A stretch of 33,346 nt of DNA, from contig NZ_JAAGWF010000011.1 of the NCBI RefSeq assembly GCF_010686765.1, forward strand, positions 1 through 33,346, in the 5' to 3' direction. A program made the translations under genes and the position numbers. The notes below the pieces were generated by a model. That model did no database searches and was not told where the DNA came from. It worked only from the letters and a program-made list of their open reading frames with translations. Each line of letters opens with the position of its first letter. Position 1 is the first letter of the stretch. This DNA is from Geodermatophilus sabuli. GTDB lineage: Bacteria; Actinomycetota; Actinomycetes; Mycobacteriales; Geodermatophilaceae. Shown here in pieces: positions 7,813-15,708 of this stretch.

Positions 7813-9237
7813 TCACTCGGCGGCGGCCCCGGCGGTGCTGCCCTCGCCCTGCTGGCCACTGGGCGGCCCGATCCAGACGGTCTTGGCGTTGGTGAACTCG
7901 TACATGCCCACCTCGGTCAGCTCCCGGCCGTAGCCGCTCTGCTTGACCCCGCCGAAGGGCAGATCGGGATAGCTGGTCACCATGCCGTTCACGAACGCCA
8001 TGCCCGACTGCACGTCGCGGATGAAGCGCTGCCGCTCGGCCTCGTCGTCGCTCCAGAGGTTGGCGCCGAGTCCGTAGACGTGGTCGTTGGCGATCCGGAT
8101 CGCCTCGTCGAGGTCGGACACGGTGAACAGTGCGGCCACCGGGCCGAAGACCTCCTCCGAGTAGATGCCCATCTTCGGGGTCACCCCGGTCACCAGCGTC
8201 GGCTCGTAGAACCAGCCCGGCCGCTCCACCCGCCGGCCGCCGGTGACCACCGTGGCCCCCTTCTGGACGGCGTCGGCGACGTACCGCTCGACGTCCTCGC
8301 GGCCCGACTCGGTGGCCAGTGGCCCCACCTGGGTGCCCTCGTCCATCGGGTCCCCCACGGTGAGGTCGGCCAGCTTCTCGGCGAACAGCCGGGTGAACTC
8401 CTCGGCGACGTCGGCGTGCACGAAGAAGCGCTTGGCGGCGATGCAGCTCTGTCCGTTGTTCTGGCAGCGGGCGGTCACCGCCACCTCGGCGGCCTTGTCG
8501 AGGTCGGCCGACGGCATGACGATGAACGGGTCGCTGCCGCCCAGCTCCAGGACGGTCTTCTTCAGCGCGTCCCCCGCGACCGCGGCCACCGACTGCCCGG
8601 CCGGCCCGCTGCCGGTCAGGGTCGCTGCGACCACGCGGTCGTCGCGGAGCACCCGCTCGACGCTGCCGGACCCGATCAGCAGGGTCTGGAACACGTCGGC
8701 GGGGAAGCCGGCCTGGCGGAACAGCTCCTCCAGGTAGAGCGCGGTCTGCGGCACGTTGCTGGCGTGCTTGAGCAGCCCGACGTTGCCGGCCATCAGCGCC
8801 GGGGCCGCGAACCGCATCGCCTGCCAGAGCGGGAAGTTCCACGGCATGATCGCCAGCACCACGCCCAGGGGCTGGTGGACGACGTAGGCCTCGGTCGCGC
8901 TCACGGCCTCGGCGTCGGCCGGCTTGGGCCGCAGGAACGACTCGCCGTGCTCGGCGTAGTAGCGCAGCGCCTTGACGCACTTGCCGGCCTCGGCCTTCGC
9001 CGAGGCCAGCGTCTTGCCCATCTCGGTGGTCATGAGCTCGGCGACGGTGCCGGTGTCGGCCTCGAGGACGTCGGCCGCCGAGCGCAGCCAGCCGGCGCGC
9101 TGCGCGGGCTCGGTCAGCCGGTAGCCGGCGAACGCCGCGGCGGCCCGGGCGAGCCGGTCCTCGAGGGCCTCGTCGGAGAGCGGCTCGAAGGTCTTGAGCG
9201 TCTCACCGGTGGTCGGGTTGGTGGTGGCGATGGCCAT
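7813..9237 (-). CDS. gabD: NAD(P)-dependent succinate-semialdehyde dehydrogenase
   Basis: A 474-aa aldehyde dehydrogenase that oxidises succinate semialdehyde to succinate, the last step of GABA breakdown. The cofactor-side motif MPWNFPLWQAMRFAAPALMAGN, the general base Glu in LELGGSDPF and the nucleophile Cys in NNGQSCIAAKR are all present, as is EEVFGPV. The MPWNFPLWQ and NNGQSCIA forms match the GabD2-like short SSADH group. The ATG at 9237 is preceded by GGGAGG. No GABA transaminase or permease is adjacent, so the physiological substrate is inferred from family only. A C-terminal tail of about 15 residues is Gly/Ala-rich. Confidence 0.87.
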   Translation of the reverse strand: MAIATTNPTTGETLKTFEPLSDEALEDRLARAAAAFAGYRLTEPAQRAGWLRSAADVLEADTGTVAELMTTEMGKTLASAKAEAGKCVKALRYYAEHGESFLRPKPADAEAVSATEAYVVHQPLGVVLAIMPWNFPLWQAMRFAAPALMAGNVGLLKHASNVPQTALYLEELFRQAGFPADVFQTLLIGSGSVERVLRDDRVVAATLTGSGPAGQSVAAVAGDALKKTVLELGGSDPFIVMPSADLDKAAEVAVTARCQNNGQSCIAAKRFFVHADVAEEFTRLFAEKLADLTVGDPMDEGTQVGPLATESGREDVERYVADAVQKGATVVTGGRRVERPGWFYEPTLVTGVTPKMGIYSEEVFGPVAALFTVSDLDEAIRIANDHVYGLGANLWSDDEAERQRFIRDVQSGMAFVNGMVTSYPDLPFGGVKQSGYGRELTEVGMYEFTNAKTVWIGPPSGQQGEGSTAGAAAE

Positions 9238-9480
9238 GGGTGTCCTCCCTCAGCAGTGCTCGGTCAGAGCATCCCCCGAGCGGCCTCAGGTCGTGCTCCC
9301 GCCCTGCGCGCTCTCCGACGTGACCGTGCCGTTCCCCGGGGCCAGGGGCCGCACACCCGCGACGTCGTCCAGGACCGCCAGCCGGCGGCAGCGACGGCGG
9401 CCGCGTTCGATCCCGGGTCGACGAGGTCGACCCGGACCGCGTCGGGCCGCTGCCCGGCCAGGCCCGCCCGCACCGCCGGC

Positions 9481-9861
9481 GCCGTCCCGGAGGACTGGGT
9501 AGGCGAGCTGTCCCGGCACGACGCGGGATGGCTGCACCGGTTCGGCAGCACCAACGGAGGGGACCTGGGCCGGGCGACCCGGGACGATCTCAACTCCCCC
9601 GCCCGGTTGCCGGTCTGCCTGGCTGCGGGGCTGCCCGTCTTGCAGCAGGCGAACCCCGGGTCGGCAGTCTCGGTGGAGCGGGTGCTGCGCCGAGACGGCA
9701 CCGGGCGCTTCTACCGCTCGGCCGAGGACGTGGCTTCCGTCCTGGCCGAGGAGGTGGCCGGACGGCGGGGCGCGGAGGCCGCGCTGGCAGTGCGCGAGCG
9801 GCACACCTCCGACGCGCACGCCGATCGGCTCGTCGACCCCTTCCGCTCGCTCGCCCGCTGA
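9481..9861 (+). pseudogene. Remnant of a glycosyltransferase (C-terminal part only)
   Basis: The frame AVPEDWVGELSRHDAGWL... then NGGDLGRATRDDLNSPARLPVCLAAGLPVLQ reads like the donor-binding C-terminal third of a glycosyltransferase: an aligned group of Asp, Asn and Pro-Ala-Arg residues and a Gly-Leu-Pro-Val step. It ends at a normal stop at 9861. Upstream of about 9480 the same frame turns into low-complexity sequence with no recognisable N-terminal domain, no start codon with a ribosome site, and no continuation in other frames that I can identify. The roughly 240 bases from 9238 to 9480 hold nothing else I can support. It is probably a decayed member of the neighbouring glycosyltransferase locus. 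Confidence 0.6.
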
Positions 9862-9890
9862 CCTCCGGCCATCGAGGCCGCGACGCCGCC

Positions 9891-10280
9891 TCAGGTGCCG
9901 CTGTCGCCGGCGTCGCTGCCGGAGCGGTCGCGGCTCGCCCGGCGAGGGGTCAGCCGCCGCGCGAGCCGGCCGTCCCGTCGCGGCAGGTGCACGCGCACGC
10001 GCGGCTGGTGCAGCGCGCCCCGGCTGTGCGCCAGCCGGTCGGCCACCGACGGGGGCAGGTGCGGATGGGGGAGGCGCGGCTGCCGCCGAACCGCCCGCGG
10101 GGACCGGTGCGCCAGGAGAGCCGCCGCCCGCACGCGCCGCGCCGCCTCCTCCCGCGCCCGGATGGCCGCCCGCGCGGTCCGGGAGCCGCCCTCCCAGCGC
10201 GCGGTGTTGGCGCGCGCCAGCAGGACCACCAGCACGGTCGAGAGCACGAAGCCGACGGCAGCCACCAGCGCCCACTCCAT
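9891..10280 (-). CDS. Small basic membrane-anchored protein, unknown function
   Basis: A 129-aa protein starting MEWALVAAVGFVLSTVLVVLL, a single N-terminal membrane helix followed by an Arg-rich cytoplasmic part of about 105 residues (AARRVRAAALLAHRSPRAVRR and similar) with Leu-Pro-His segments. The ATG at 10280 has GAGGAGGGG immediately upstream, which supports translation. A longer open frame runs on upstream but overlaps the dehydrogenase gene and is not credible as protein. It is not a family I recognise. It could be a local membrane-associated scaffold or a poorly conserved lineage protein. The 158 bases upstream contain no gene. Confidence 0.6.
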   Translation of the reverse strand: MEWALVAAVGFVLSTVLVVLLARANTARWEGGSRTARAAIRAREEAARRVRAAALLAHRSPRAVRRQPRLPHPHLPPSVADRLAHSRGALHQPRVRVHLPRRDGRLARRLTPRRASRDRSGSDAGDSGT

Positions 10281-10438
10281 GACGGCCCCTCCTCTGGAGC
10301 CGCCGCGCAGCCCGGTCCCCCGGCGTCCGCGGCGATGACCGGAGGGTCCCGCCGTCGGGTGAACGGCACAAGACCGTCCGCTACCGCTCGGCGCGACGCA
10401 CCGCGCGACACCCCGGCGGTCCGCAGCCGGCCGGGAGG

Positions 10439-11548
10439 TCAGCCGGGGCCGAAGCGCAGCACCGCCTGCAGCGGCGGATGGGCGAGGCGACGCCCGGCGA
10501 GGTCGGCCAGCAGCGCCGGGCCCTCCTCGAAGGGCAGGACGTCGGTGACCAGGTGCGTGCGCACGTCGCCCCCCCGGGACCGCAGCAGGTCCAGCGTGAC
10601 GTCGGCCAGCGCCGCGCGGGGCCACGCCCCGGCCATCCCGCGCGGCACCCGGCCGATCTGCGCGCAGACCAGCGCCAGGCCGTTGTGGTGGAACTCCTCG
10701 CCGAGCCGCACCGCGTCCGCGCCCGCCTGGTAGAAGCCGAGGTCGACCACGGTCCCCTGCGGCCGCAGCGCCTTGAGCGCCGTGGCCAGGGCGGCGTCGT
10801 GGCCACGGCACTGCAGGACGACGTCGGCGCCGGCGTCACCCCGGCCGTGCCGCCACCGCTCCTTGACCACCAGCCACGCGGAGCCCCCGGCGTCGTCGAC
10901 CGTGGCGAGCCCGAGCGCCTCGGCCACCGCCCGGCGCTGCGGCGACGGTTCGGCGACCACGACGTCAGCGGCGCCGTGCCGGACGGCCAGCAGCGCGGAC
11001 AGCAGGCCGATCACCCCGGCCCCGGTGACGAGGACGCACCGGCCGCGGACGCCGGCGTCGACGGCGGCCGACGGTCCGGCCAGAGCGGCGGCAGCGTGCA
11101 GCAGGCCGTTGACGCAGATCGGCCCCATCTGGGCCAGGTAGACACCGAGCACCGGGTCGAGGTCGTCGGGCACCGGGACGACCGTCATCGCGGACGGGTC
11201 GGCGCAGCGGCCGGTGCGGTGCCCGTAGGTCATGGCCACCAGCGCGCCCTCGGTCATCGCCGGCGTGCGGCTCTCGGCGACCCGGCCGACCTCCATGTAC
11301 CCGAGCGCCCGGACCGGGTAGCCGGCCGAGGGCCCGTCCGGGCGGAAGGCGCCCAGGTCGGCGTCCCAGGACAGCCGGTGCTGCGGGTCGGTGCCCCGGA
11401 CCAGCGCCACCTCGGTGCCGGCGCTCACCCCGCTGTAGACCGCCTCCACCCACGCCTGCCCCGGGCCGGGCTCGGGCTCCTCGTCGTCGAGGATGGCCGG
11501 CTCCCCCGGCGCGACGACGCCGATCGACCGGATCGGCCGCCCGCTCAC
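10439..11548 (-). CDS. MDR-superfamily dehydrogenase lacking zinc motifs (BchC/threonine-dehydrogenase-like)
   Basis: A 369-aa medium-chain dehydrogenase/reductase. The N-terminal GroES-like part includes YSGVSAGTEVALVRGT, which resembles the 'zinc-binding alcohol dehydrogenase' group near BchC. The NAD(P) fold begins VLVTGAGVIGLLSALLAVRHGA. The catalytic GHE motif of zinc alcohol dehydrogenases is replaced by LGYMEVGRV, and the four-Cys structural zinc lobe is absent, so a zinc-free oxidoreduction is likely. The GTG start at 11548 overlaps the stop of the upstream oxidoreductase as GTGA, giving translational coupling. It is the third gene of a three-gene operon with a GT4 glycosyltransferase. 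The substrate is presumably a sugar or glycoside; that is inference. Confidence 0.8.
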   Translation of the reverse strand: MSGRPIRSIGVVAPGEPAILDDEEPEPGPGQAWVEAVYSGVSAGTEVALVRGTDPQHRLSWDADLGAFRPDGPSAGYPVRALGYMEVGRVAESRTPAMTEGALVAMTYGHRTGRCADPSAMTVVPVPDDLDPVLGVYLAQMGPICVNGLLHAAAALAGPSAAVDAGVRGRCVLVTGAGVIGLLSALLAVRHGAADVVVAEPSPQRRAVAEALGLATVDDAGGSAWLVVKERWRHGRGDAGADVVLQCRGHDAALATALKALRPQGTVVDLGFYQAGADAVRLGEEFHHNGLALVCAQIGRVPRGMAGAWPRAALADVTLDLLRSRGGDVRTHLVTDVLPFEEGPALLADLAGRRLAHPPLQAVLRFGPG

Positions 11549-12510
11549 AGCCGCACCGTCCCGCCGTCGCGGGCCGCGCGGTCGGCAGCGCAGGCGAGGG
11601 CGTGGGTCCGCAGCGCCTCGGCGTAGGGCACCTGCACCCGCTCCGCCCGGCCGAGGAGCACGTCGACGAACTCGCGGTCCTCCGCGGCGATCGGGTCGGC
11701 GTCGGTGTGGTGCACCTCCTCGCCGTCCGCGGTGACCACCCGCAGCTCGTGGTCGTCCAGGCTGCGTTCGGTGAGCTCCAGCACCTGCCCGTCGGCGACC
11801 ACCTGCAGGCCGACGGAGTGCCGCCAGCCCAGCACCCGGGTGGAGGAGATGCTGCCCACCGCGCCGGACGCGAAGGTCAGCACGGCCACCGCGGCCGTGC
11901 TGACGTCGCCGTCGTCCGCGGCGGGCCGCTCGGCCGCCGCCACCGACACCACCTCGCCGGCCAGCAGCCGGGCGAGGTCGAAGACGTGGGTGGTCTGCTC
12001 GACCACCTGCCCACCGGACCCGTCCCGCCGCGGCCACCACGGCACCCCCGGGGTCTTGTCCAGCCACGAGCCGGTCACCAGCCGGGCCGCCCCGGCCGGC
12101 ACCAGCCGCGCGGCCCGCCGGACGACGTCGAGCTGCCGCCAGTGGTAGCCGACCGCGGTGGTCAGCCCCCGGTCCTCGACCTGCCGGGCCACCTCGCGGG
12201 CGGTGTCCAGGTCGAGGGCCAGCGGCTTCTCCACGAAGAACGGCAACCCGCGGGCGACCGCCGCGGTCTCCAGGGGGCCGTGCGCGAACGGCGGCACGCA
12301 CAGCCACACCGCGTCGAGCTCCTCGGCGTCGAGCAGGGCGAGGCCGTCGGCGTGCGCGCGGGCGCCGACCCGGGCGGCGGCCACCTCGGCGCGCTCGCGC
12401 ACCGGGTCGGCCACCGCGACGACCTCGACGTCGCCGAAACCGGAGAGCGCAGCCAGGTGCCGGCCGGCGATGAAGCCGGTGCCGACGCAGCCCACCCGCA
12501 GCCGGGTCAC
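11545..12510 (-). CDS. Gfo/Idh/MocA-family oxidoreductase
   Basis: A 321-aa NAD(P)-dependent sugar or cyclitol oxidoreductase. The Rossmann motif GCVGTGFIAGRHLAAL is at the N-terminus, the EKP motif (FFVEKPLALD) at about residue 95, and the catalytic-region YHWRQLD and HVFDLARLLAGE follow. The C-terminal beta-sheet domain is normal in length. The GTG start at 12510 overlaps the glycosyltransferase stop as GTGA, and its own stop overlaps the next start the same way. Enzymes of this family oxidise or epimerise nucleotide sugars, inositols or glycosides; here the partner glycosyltransferase and MDR enzyme suggest modification of a glycosyl product or donor. Confidence 0.87.
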   Translation of the reverse strand: MTRLRVGCVGTGFIAGRHLAALSGFGDVEVVAVADPVRERAEVAAARVGARAHADGLALLDAEELDAVWLCVPPFAHGPLETAAVARGLPFFVEKPLALDLDTAREVARQVEDRGLTTAVGYHWRQLDVVRRAARLVPAGAARLVTGSWLDKTPGVPWWPRRDGSGGQVVEQTTHVFDLARLLAGEVVSVAAAERPAADDGDVSTAAVAVLTFASGAVGSISSTRVLGWRHSVGLQVVADGQVLELTERSLDDHELRVVTADGEEVHHTDADPIAAEDREFVDVLLGRAERVQVPYAEALRTHALACAADRAARDGGTVRL

Positions 12511-13631
12511 CGGCGCACCGCGGCCGAGGCCAGCACCGACTCGTAGACCGCGGCCGTCTCCCGGGCCATGCGCTCCCGGGTGGAGCGGGCGAGGTACCGG
12601 GCGCGCCCGGCCGCCCCCTGGCGGCGGCCCAGTGACGGGTCGCCGAGCAGCCGGGCCAGCGCCGCGCACAGCGCCGCCGGGTCGCCGTAGCGCACCAGCG
12701 CGCCCGTGACGCCGTCGGCGACGACCTCCTCGGTGCCGGTCACCCGGGTCCCCACGACGGGGAGGCCGGCCTCCATCGCCTCCAGCGCCGCCAACGGCAT
12801 CCCCTCGTGCCGGGACGGGAGGACGAACACGTCGGCCGCGTCGAGCAGTGCCCGGGCATCCGGCCGATGGCCCGCGAGGACGACCGCGCGCTCCACGCCG
12901 AGGTCGGCCGCCTGCCGCGCCAGCGCCTCGCGCAGCGGCCCGTCGCCGAGGAACACGACGGCCAGGCCGGGAAACCGGGACAGCAGGCCGGGGACGGCGT
13001 CGACCAGGTGCCACGGGCCCTTCATGTGGGTCAGCCGGCCCACGGTCAGCACGACCGGCCGGCACGGGTCGAGGCCCAGCGCAGCCCGGGCCGCGCCGCG
13101 GTCGAGCCACTCCGTCCGCGGCGCGACCCCGTTGGGCACGGTCGTGAACCGGTCGGGCGGCACCCCCGCCCGCTCGTAGCTGCGGCGCAGCCCCGCCGAG
13201 ACCGCGATCAGCCGGTCCACCTCCTCGATCGCGTGGTGCAGCGCCTCCCGCTTGCGCCGGGAGTGCACCCGCCAGGGCAGGTGCAGGGTCTGCACGACCG
13301 CCGGGCAGCCGGCGCGCCGGGCCAGCCGCACGCCGTCCCAGTCCTCGCAGCCGGTGCCGACGTGGCAGTGGAAGACGTCGGCGGGGTGCTCGGCGAGGGA
13401 CCCGGTGACCACGTCGGCGAACGCCGGGTCCCTCGGCGAGGGGAGTTCGACGGTGCGCGCCCCCAGCAGCCTCGCCCGGTCGAGCAGCCGCCGGCCGCCG
13501 GGGGTCGGCCGCATCATGAGCGTGACCTCGGCGACCGGCGCGAACTCGGCGACGAGGTCGACCATGTGCCCGCCCATGCCCGACGGGTCGGTGGACGGCG
13601 TGTACAGGCAGATCGAACGACGTGCCGGCAC
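12507..13631 (-). CDS. GT4-family glycosyltransferase
   Basis: A 374-aa GT-B fold glycosyltransferase. The N-terminal acceptor domain carries the Gly-rich loop PSGMGGHMVDL. The C-terminal donor domain starts VVLTVGRLTHMKGPWHLVDAV and contains the EX7E motif (HEGMPLAALEAMEAGLPVV), the retaining GT4 signature that binds the nucleotide-sugar phosphate. No membrane segment is seen; it is likely peripheral. The GTG start at 13631 has a G-rich ribosome site. It is first in the operon, followed through GTGA overlaps by the Gfo/Idh/MocA and MDR genes. Donor and acceptor are not evident. A decayed glycosyltransferase about 3.6 kb away hints that the locus was once larger. Confidence 0.88.
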   Translation of the reverse strand: MPARRSICLYTPSTDPSGMGGHMVDLVAEFAPVAEVTLMMRPTPGGRRLLDRARLLGARTVELPSPRDPAFADVVTGSLAEHPADVFHCHVGTGCEDWDGVRLARRAGCPAVVQTLHLPWRVHSRRKREALHHAIEEVDRLIAVSAGLRRSYERAGVPPDRFTTVPNGVAPRTEWLDRGAARAALGLDPCRPVVLTVGRLTHMKGPWHLVDAVPGLLSRFPGLAVVFLGDGPLREALARQAADLGVERAVVLAGHRPDARALLDAADVFVLPSRHEGMPLAALEAMEAGLPVVGTRVTGTEEVVADGVTGALVRYGDPAALCAALARLLGDPSLGRRQGAAGRARYLARSTRERMARETAAVYESVLASAAVRR

Positions 13632-13734
13632 CAGCGCCCCCCGCTCCTCGGCAGCCCGGGTGTGCCCGGGGCCGGAAGCTATCCACCGGGACGGCGCGGC
13701 GGCAACCCCGGCGGCTGCCGGTCGGGCCGGCCGG

Positions 13735-14838
13735 TCAGGCGGGCATGCGGAGGATCGGCTTGACGACGGCGCCGCTGTAGGAGGCCTCCATCGCGTCGCC
13801 GATGTCCTCCAGCGGGAAGTACTGCACCAGCCGGTCGAAGGGGAACCGGCCCTGGGCGTGCAGGTCCATGAGCGCGGCGATCAGCGCCTGGCCACGGCCG
13901 CTGCCGCCCAGCGTGCCGCGGATCGTCTTGCCCCACAGCGTGCTCACGTGGTCGGCGGAGAACTCGGCGCCGGCCGGGGCACCCCCGATGAGCAGGGCGG
14001 TCCCGAGCATGCCGACGGAGTCGATGGCCTGCCGGATCACGGAGAGGACGCCGGTGCAGTCCAGCGACGCGTCGGCCGGCCCGCCGCAGATGTCGGAGAC
14101 GGCCTGCACCGGGTCGGTGTCGGTGGCGTCGATGGTGTGGGTCGCCCCGAGGTCGGAGGCCAGCCGCAGCCGGGAGGCGTGCCGGTCGACGGCGATGATC
14201 GTGGTGGCCGGCGAGTTCCGGGCGGCCATGACCGCGGCCAGGCCGACGGTGCCGGCGCCGTAGACGACGATCGAGGAGCCGGGCTGGGGCCGGATGGTGT
14301 TGAGCACCGCGCCCGCGCCGGTGGCCAGCCCGCAGGCCAGCGGACCCAACAGCTCGACCGGCAGCCCCGCGGGGACGGGCACGAGCGACGAGGCCGTCGT
14401 CATCGAGTACGTCGCGAACGAGGACTGGCCGAAGAAGTGGCTGGCCAGCGGGCTGCCGTCGGAGCCGCGCAGCGCCGAGCCGCCGTCCAGGCGGTGCCCG
14501 CCCCCGACCAGCTCGGCCATCCGCAGGCAGTAGCGGGGCTCGCCGGCCGAGCAGTTGCGGCAGGCGCCGCAGTACGGCCAGCCGAGGACGACGTCCTGCC
14601 CCTCGCGGACGCCGGTCACGCCCTCCCCGACGGCGACGACCGTGCCGGCGCCCTCGTGTCCCAGCACGCCCGGCAGCGGGAACGGCAGGTCGCCGTCGCG
14701 GGCGATCCCGTCGGTGTGGCAGAACCCGGTCGCCGCCACCTTGACCAGGACGTCGCCGGGACCGGGCTCGTCGATCTCGACGTCACGGACCACGAAGGGG
14801 CCGGAGCGTTCCTCGACGACGGCTGCGGTGATCTTCAC
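13735..14838 (-). CDS. Zinc-dependent aryl-alcohol-type dehydrogenase
   Basis: A 367-aa zinc MDR enzyme. Catalytic zinc ligands are visible as Cys of GFCHTD and His-Glu of LGHEGAGTVVAVGEGV. The structural zinc lobe is complete: C-x2-C-x2-C-x7-C in CGACRNCSAGEPRYC. The NAD fold is VVYGAGTVGLAAVMAARN. FFGQSSFATYS and LACGLATGAGAVLN are typical of aryl-alcohol (benzyl alcohol, XylB-like) and NAD/mycothiol-type dehydrogenases. The GTG at 14838 has AAGGA seven bases upstream and overlaps the stop of the IclR gene by four bases, so the two are coupled. It likely oxidises an aromatic or other primary alcohol under control of that IclR protein. Confidence 0.86.
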   Translation of the reverse strand: MKITAAVVEERSGPFVVRDVEIDEPGPGDVLVKVAATGFCHTDGIARDGDLPFPLPGVLGHEGAGTVVAVGEGVTGVREGQDVVLGWPYCGACRNCSAGEPRYCLRMAELVGGGHRLDGGSALRGSDGSPLASHFFGQSSFATYSMTTASSLVPVPAGLPVELLGPLACGLATGAGAVLNTIRPQPGSSIVVYGAGTVGLAAVMAARNSPATTIIAVDRHASRLRLASDLGATHTIDATDTDPVQAVSDICGGPADASLDCTGVLSVIRQAIDSVGMLGTALLIGGAPAGAEFSADHVSTLWGKTIRGTLGGSGRGQALIAALMDLHAQGRFPFDRLVQYFPLEDIGDAMEASYSGAVVKPILRMPA

Positions 14839-15686
14839 GCGGAGGTCCTTCCAGGGAGGGGGTCGGGAGACGGGGTGACGGTCGGTGGCTCCAGTGGCCA
14901 GCCACCACCGGTGGACTGGGTCAGCACCCGGGAGATGCCCCGTGCCGCGGCCAGCACACTCGGCGTGACCGAGCGGACGGCGGCCGCGGTGGTGCCGGGC
15001 ACCACCACGGACAGCGCGGCGACGACGGCGTCCCCGGAGAGGATGGGCGCGGCCACCGACACCCCGCCGGGCGTCACCTGCTGCTCGCTGATGGCGAAGC
15101 CGGTGCGGCGGATGTCGGCGAGCAGGCGGCGCAGGTGGCGGGGGTCGGTGATCGTGTGCGGGGTGTACTTGCGCATGGGCGCGGCCAGCACCCGCTCCTG
15201 CACCTCGACGGGGGCGTGTGCGAGGAGCACCTGGCCGACCCCGGTCGGGGCCAGCGCGAAGCGCCCACCGACCTGGGTCAGCACGTTGACCGCGCTGCGG
15301 GAGGCGAACCGCTCGACGAACACCACCTCGACGTCCTCGCGGACCGCGAGCTGCACGTTCTGGTGGGTCACCTCGTAGAGGTCCTCCATGAACGGCAGCG
15401 CCGCCTCCCGGAGGCCCAGCCCTCTGGGGGCCAGCGCGCCGATCTCCCACACCCGCAGGCCGATCCGGAACCGGCCGTCGAGGTCCCGCTCGAGCCCGCC
15501 CCACCGCCGCAGCTCGCCGACCAGGCGGTGGGCGGTGGACAGCGGCACGCCGACGGCCCGGGCGATCTCGGACAGGGTGAGCGCCGACCGCTCCCGGGTG
15601 AACGCGTCGAGGACGGCCAGCAGCTTGCCGCCCGAGGTCCGGGACGGCGTCAGGGGTCCAGCACCGGCATCTCCCACGGACCGCAC
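14835..15686 (-). CDS. IclR-family transcriptional regulator
   Basis: A 283-aa regulator. The N-terminal winged helix-turn-helix (LTLSEIARAVGVPLSTAHRLVGELRRWG region, about residues 35-65) is followed by the IclR effector domain with NVQLAVRED and a GVSVAAPI segment. The GTG at 15686 is the longest start; a GTG three codons on has a better-placed GAAGGGA. It sits between the upstream MFS carrier (22-base gap) and the aryl-alcohol-type dehydrogenase (4-base overlap), all on the minus strand. It is likely the local regulator of carrier and dehydrogenase; the effector is unknown. Confidence 0.9.
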   Translation of the reverse strand: MRSVGDAGAGPLTPSRTSGGKLLAVLDAFTRERSALTLSEIARAVGVPLSTAHRLVGELRRWGGLERDLDGRFRIGLRVWEIGALAPRGLGLREAALPFMEDLYEVTHQNVQLAVREDVEVVFVERFASRSAVNVLTQVGGRFALAPTGVGQVLLAHAPVEVQERVLAAPMRKYTPHTITDPRHLRRLLADIRRTGFAISEQQVTPGGVSVAAPILSGDAVVAALSVVVPGTTAAAVRSVTPSVLAAARGISRVLTQSTGGGWPLEPPTVTPSPDPLPGRTSA

Positions 15687-15708
15687 GTCCCTTCACTCGA
15701 CGGGTGGG

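Noticed and set aside
9528..10733. A 401-codon plus-strand frame across the glycosyltransferase remnant and small membrane gene.
   Set aside because: It has no motifs, overlaps better-supported genes on the minus strand and lacks a ribosome site.
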